Assembly (NCBI GenBank): GCA_013696835.1 | Contig: JACCXV010000233.1 | Location: forward strand, 1-7,026 | Source of the DNA: Gemmatimonadota bacterium | GTDB lineage: Bacteria > Gemmatimonadota > Gemmatimonadetes > JACCXV01 | Length of the DNA stretch: 7,026 nt | Direction of reading: 5' to 3' | Shown here: positions 5,850-7,026 of the stretch, piece after piece | Layout: every line of letters begins with the position of its first letter | How positions within the stretch are numbered: position 1 is the stretch's first letter | The notes under the pieces: model-generated | What the model saw: only the letters and a program-made list of their open reading frames with translations | Database searches by the model: none | Told to the model about the DNA's origin: nothing | Position numbers and translations under genes: made by a program

Positions 5850-6023
5850 TTGGCCTTCTGCCCGGAGTGCGACGCGGAGATCGAGGAGGAATACGAGTAC
5901 GAGGAAGGCGACATCGTCGACTGTCCGGAGTGCGGGGCGGAGCTGGAGGTGATCAACACGTCGCCGGTGGAGTTCGAGGTGATCCAATACGAGGAGGAGG
6001 AGGAAGAGGAGGAGTGGGAGTAG
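5850..6023 (+). CDS. lysW: LysW-like amino-group carrier protein (zinc ribbon, acidic tail)
   Basis: This is a 57-residue acidic protein starting with TTG. Two CPEC knuckles (C4/C7 and C25/C28, the second as CPECGAELEV) form the zinc ribbon of LysW, the carrier used in lysine/ornithine synthesis through alpha-aminoadipate or glutamate in Thermus, Deinococcus, archaea and some other bacteria. In those systems LysX/ArgX joins the substrate amino group to the side-chain carboxyl of the C-terminal Glu of EDWGE. Here the tail is eight Glu, then Trp and a final Glu (48-57). The terminal Glu and Trp are kept, but the Gly between them is missing. Length agrees with LysW (about 54). No lysX, lysZ, lysY, lysJ or lysK homologue is in the window. 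It appears monocistronic, between a candidate promoter and a strong terminator. The fold is confident; carrier function is likely but unproven, and a zinc-ribbon paralogue with another role is the alternative. Confidence 0.85.
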   Translation: MAFCPECDAEIEEEYEYEEGDIVDCPECGAELEVINTSPVEFEVIQYEEEEEEEEWE

Positions 6024-6047
6024 TCGGGAACCCCGAGCGGACGTTCG

Positions 6048-6076
6048 AGAGGCGCCGCTCGGCGCCTCTTTGCTTT
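6048..6076 (+). terminator. intrinsic terminator after the LysW-like gene
   Basis: AGAGGCGCC (6048-6056) and GGCGCCTCT (6061-6069) form a perfect 9-bp stem with a GCTC tetraloop, followed by TT, GC and TTT to 6076. It starts 24 bases after the TAG stop and should end the short LysW-like transcript, separating it from the glycosyltransferase gene. Confidence 0.88.
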
Positions 6077-6315
6077 CACGCGACAGGCATCTCCCCGTCC
6101 CCTCCGCGCGCGCCCAACGCCGCGCCGTCCCGGTTTGCCCCACCTTTCTACACCGCGTAGCTTCGACGCTGATCACGGTCTGGACGGCGTCCCTCGCGCG
6201 CCGGCATCTCGCCCCGGCCCCGCGTCGCGGGCCTTCTCCGCGGCGTTCCCCGTTGCGCGCTTCCGCCCCGCAGCCACGTCACCCGGCCGGCGCTGTGTCC
6301 CTCCTACCTCTCTCC
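6077..6315. other. C-rich intergenic stretch before the glycosyltransferase gene
   Basis: I see no gene, promoter pair or Shine-Dalgarno here. By hand count 6121-6300 has about 82 C to 52 G on the plus strand, a pyrimidine bias opposite to most coding sequence nearby. The open frame that runs through it into the glycosyltransferase (from 6070) encodes Arg/Pro/Ala-rich sequence without family resemblance. Confidence 0.5.
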
Positions 6316-7014
6316 ATGACCTCCATCACCGTCATCATCCCCGCGCTCGATGAGGCCGCCCTCATCGAATCCGCGGTGGCTTCGGTCGTTGCGCAGATGA
6401 GGCCTGGAGACGAGGTCGTCGTGGTGGACGGCGGCAGCCGCGATGGCACCGCGGAGGTGGCAAGCCGCGGGGCACGCGTCATCGCGGGGGAGCGACCCCG
6501 GAGCCGGCAGTCGAACCAGGGTGCCAGGCGTGCCGGCGGGGAGGCGCTTCTGTTCCTCCACGCCGACTCGCGACTGCCCGGAGGCGCGCTCGACAGGGTG
6601 CGCGACGCGCTCGCCGATCCGCGGGTCGCGGCCGGCTGCTTTCCGATCGGTTTCGCCGCCGCAGAGGTTCGGCACGCGCCGCTCCTGGCGTGGGTGGCCC
6701 GCGGCATCAACGCACGTAGCCTCGCCCTGCGGCAGGGCACGGGCGACCAGGGTCTCTTCGCGCGCTCGGCGGTCTTCCGCGCGCTCGGCGGCTTTCGCGA
6801 GTGGCCGCTCATGGAGGACCTGGACTTCTGCCGCCGCGTCAAGCGGCTGGGGACTTTCCGGGTGCTGCCGGGCGCGCCCCTGGAGACCTCCGCGCGCCGC
6901 TGGCTGCGGCGGGGCGTGGTGCGCACGCAACTCGGGATGTGGGCCTTTCGCGTGGCGTACGCGCTCGGCGTGCCGCCGGAGACCCTCGGCCGGCACTATG
7001 CCGCGATCCGCTGA
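6316..7014 (+). CDS. family 2 glycosyltransferase, TIGR04283 (rSAM/selenodomain-associated) type
   Basis: This 232-residue protein with a GT-A fold presumably transfers a sugar from a nucleotide donor at the membrane-cytosol interface. It begins with SITVIIPALDEAALI and has VVVDGGSRDGT (35-45, the nucleotide-binding Asp) and LHADSRLP (81-88, in the DxD position). Further on are GDQGLFAR (143-150), GGFREWPLMEDLDFCRR (158-174) and SARRW (192-196), with a C-terminal MWAFRVAYALGVPPETL. GDQG, PLMED and SARRW together are typical of the TIGR04283 subfamily, often named rSAM/selenodomain-associated and in many annotations linked to arsenosugar biosynthesis. Length is normal. The usual partners (TIGR04282 protein, radical SAM ArsS) could lie beyond the right edge, which comes 12 bases after the stop. 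The ATG fits the family N-terminus but has no Shine-Dalgarno; an in-frame GTG at 6295 is the alternative. The acceptor and donor cannot be read from sequence. Confidence 0.9.
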   Translation: MTSITVIIPALDEAALIESAVASVVAQMRPGDEVVVVDGGSRDGTAEVASRGARVIAGERPRSRQSNQGARRAGGEALLFLHADSRLPGGALDRVRDALADPRVAAGCFPIGFAAAEVRHAPLLAWVARGINARSLALRQGTGDQGLFARSAVFRALGGFREWPLMEDLDFCRRVKRLGTFRVLPGAPLETSARRWLRRGVVRTQLGMWAFRVAYALGVPPETLGRHYAAIR

Positions 7015-7026
7015 CCGCCCCCCCGG

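Noticed and set aside
5991..6014. GAG/GAA run as a possible microsatellite or polypurine regulatory tract
   Set aside because: It is fully explained as the Glu codons of the acidic tail of the LysW-like protein, although its exact length may vary between strains.
5615..6160. Plus-strand open frame through the divergent gap and over the LysW-like gene
   Set aside because: It has no Shine-Dalgarno at its start and reads Gly/Arg-rich sequence where the overlapping frame gives the clear CPEC zinc ribbon. A brief protein-like stretch near 5783-5850 looks accidental.

Overview
The window is very GC-rich bacterial DNA. It holds seven protein genes: one is cut by the left edge, and one is a 57-codon gene that is easy to miss. 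Short gaps, ATG/TTG starts with Shine-Dalgarno sites at several genes, an intrinsic terminator and bacterial families throughout show that it is bacterial. A LysW-type amino-group carrier, a divergent YchF and an rSAM/selenodomain-associated (TIGR04283-type) glycosyltransferase in one high-GC genome would fit Gemmatimonadota or a neighbouring soil or marine phylum. That placement is inference; there is no rRNA or other phylogenetic marker here to settle it.

Layout from left to right. Positions 1-1011 (+) are the 3' part of ychF, the Obg-like ATPase/GTPase. Positions 1174-1998 (+) encode an unrecognised single-span membrane protein with a proline-rich N-terminus. Positions 2024-2935 (-) encode a class IV PLP aminotransferase-fold protein that has arginine where the PLP lysine is expected. 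Positions 3050-4219 (+) encode an M50 site-2-type membrane metalloprotease. Positions 4246-5514 (-) encode a ketosynthase that looks more like the KS-alpha of type II polyketide synthases than housekeeping FabF. Positions 5850-6023 (+) encode a LysW-like zinc-ribbon carrier with an acidic tail, followed by a clear intrinsic terminator. Positions 6316-7014 (+) encode the glycosyltransferase.

The genes mostly alternate in direction, so there is little operon structure. Two convergent pairs meet with 25-26 bp between stops and no visible terminator. The aminotransferase-like gene and the protease gene are divergent over 114 bp. The ketosynthase and the LysW-like gene are divergent over 335 bp; that gap contains an AT-rich promoter-like element and several inverted repeats. 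The ketosynthase and the LysW-like gene each appear to be transcribed alone.

The most interesting points are three. The aminotransferase-like protein has lost its catalytic lysine. The LysW-like carrier sits apart from any visible lysine or arginine genes and lacks the glycine of the usual WGE terminus. A stand-alone KS-alpha-like ketosynthase is divergent from that carrier. Whether these form one amino-group-carrier pathway is speculative. No mobile element, CRISPR array or RNA gene was seen.
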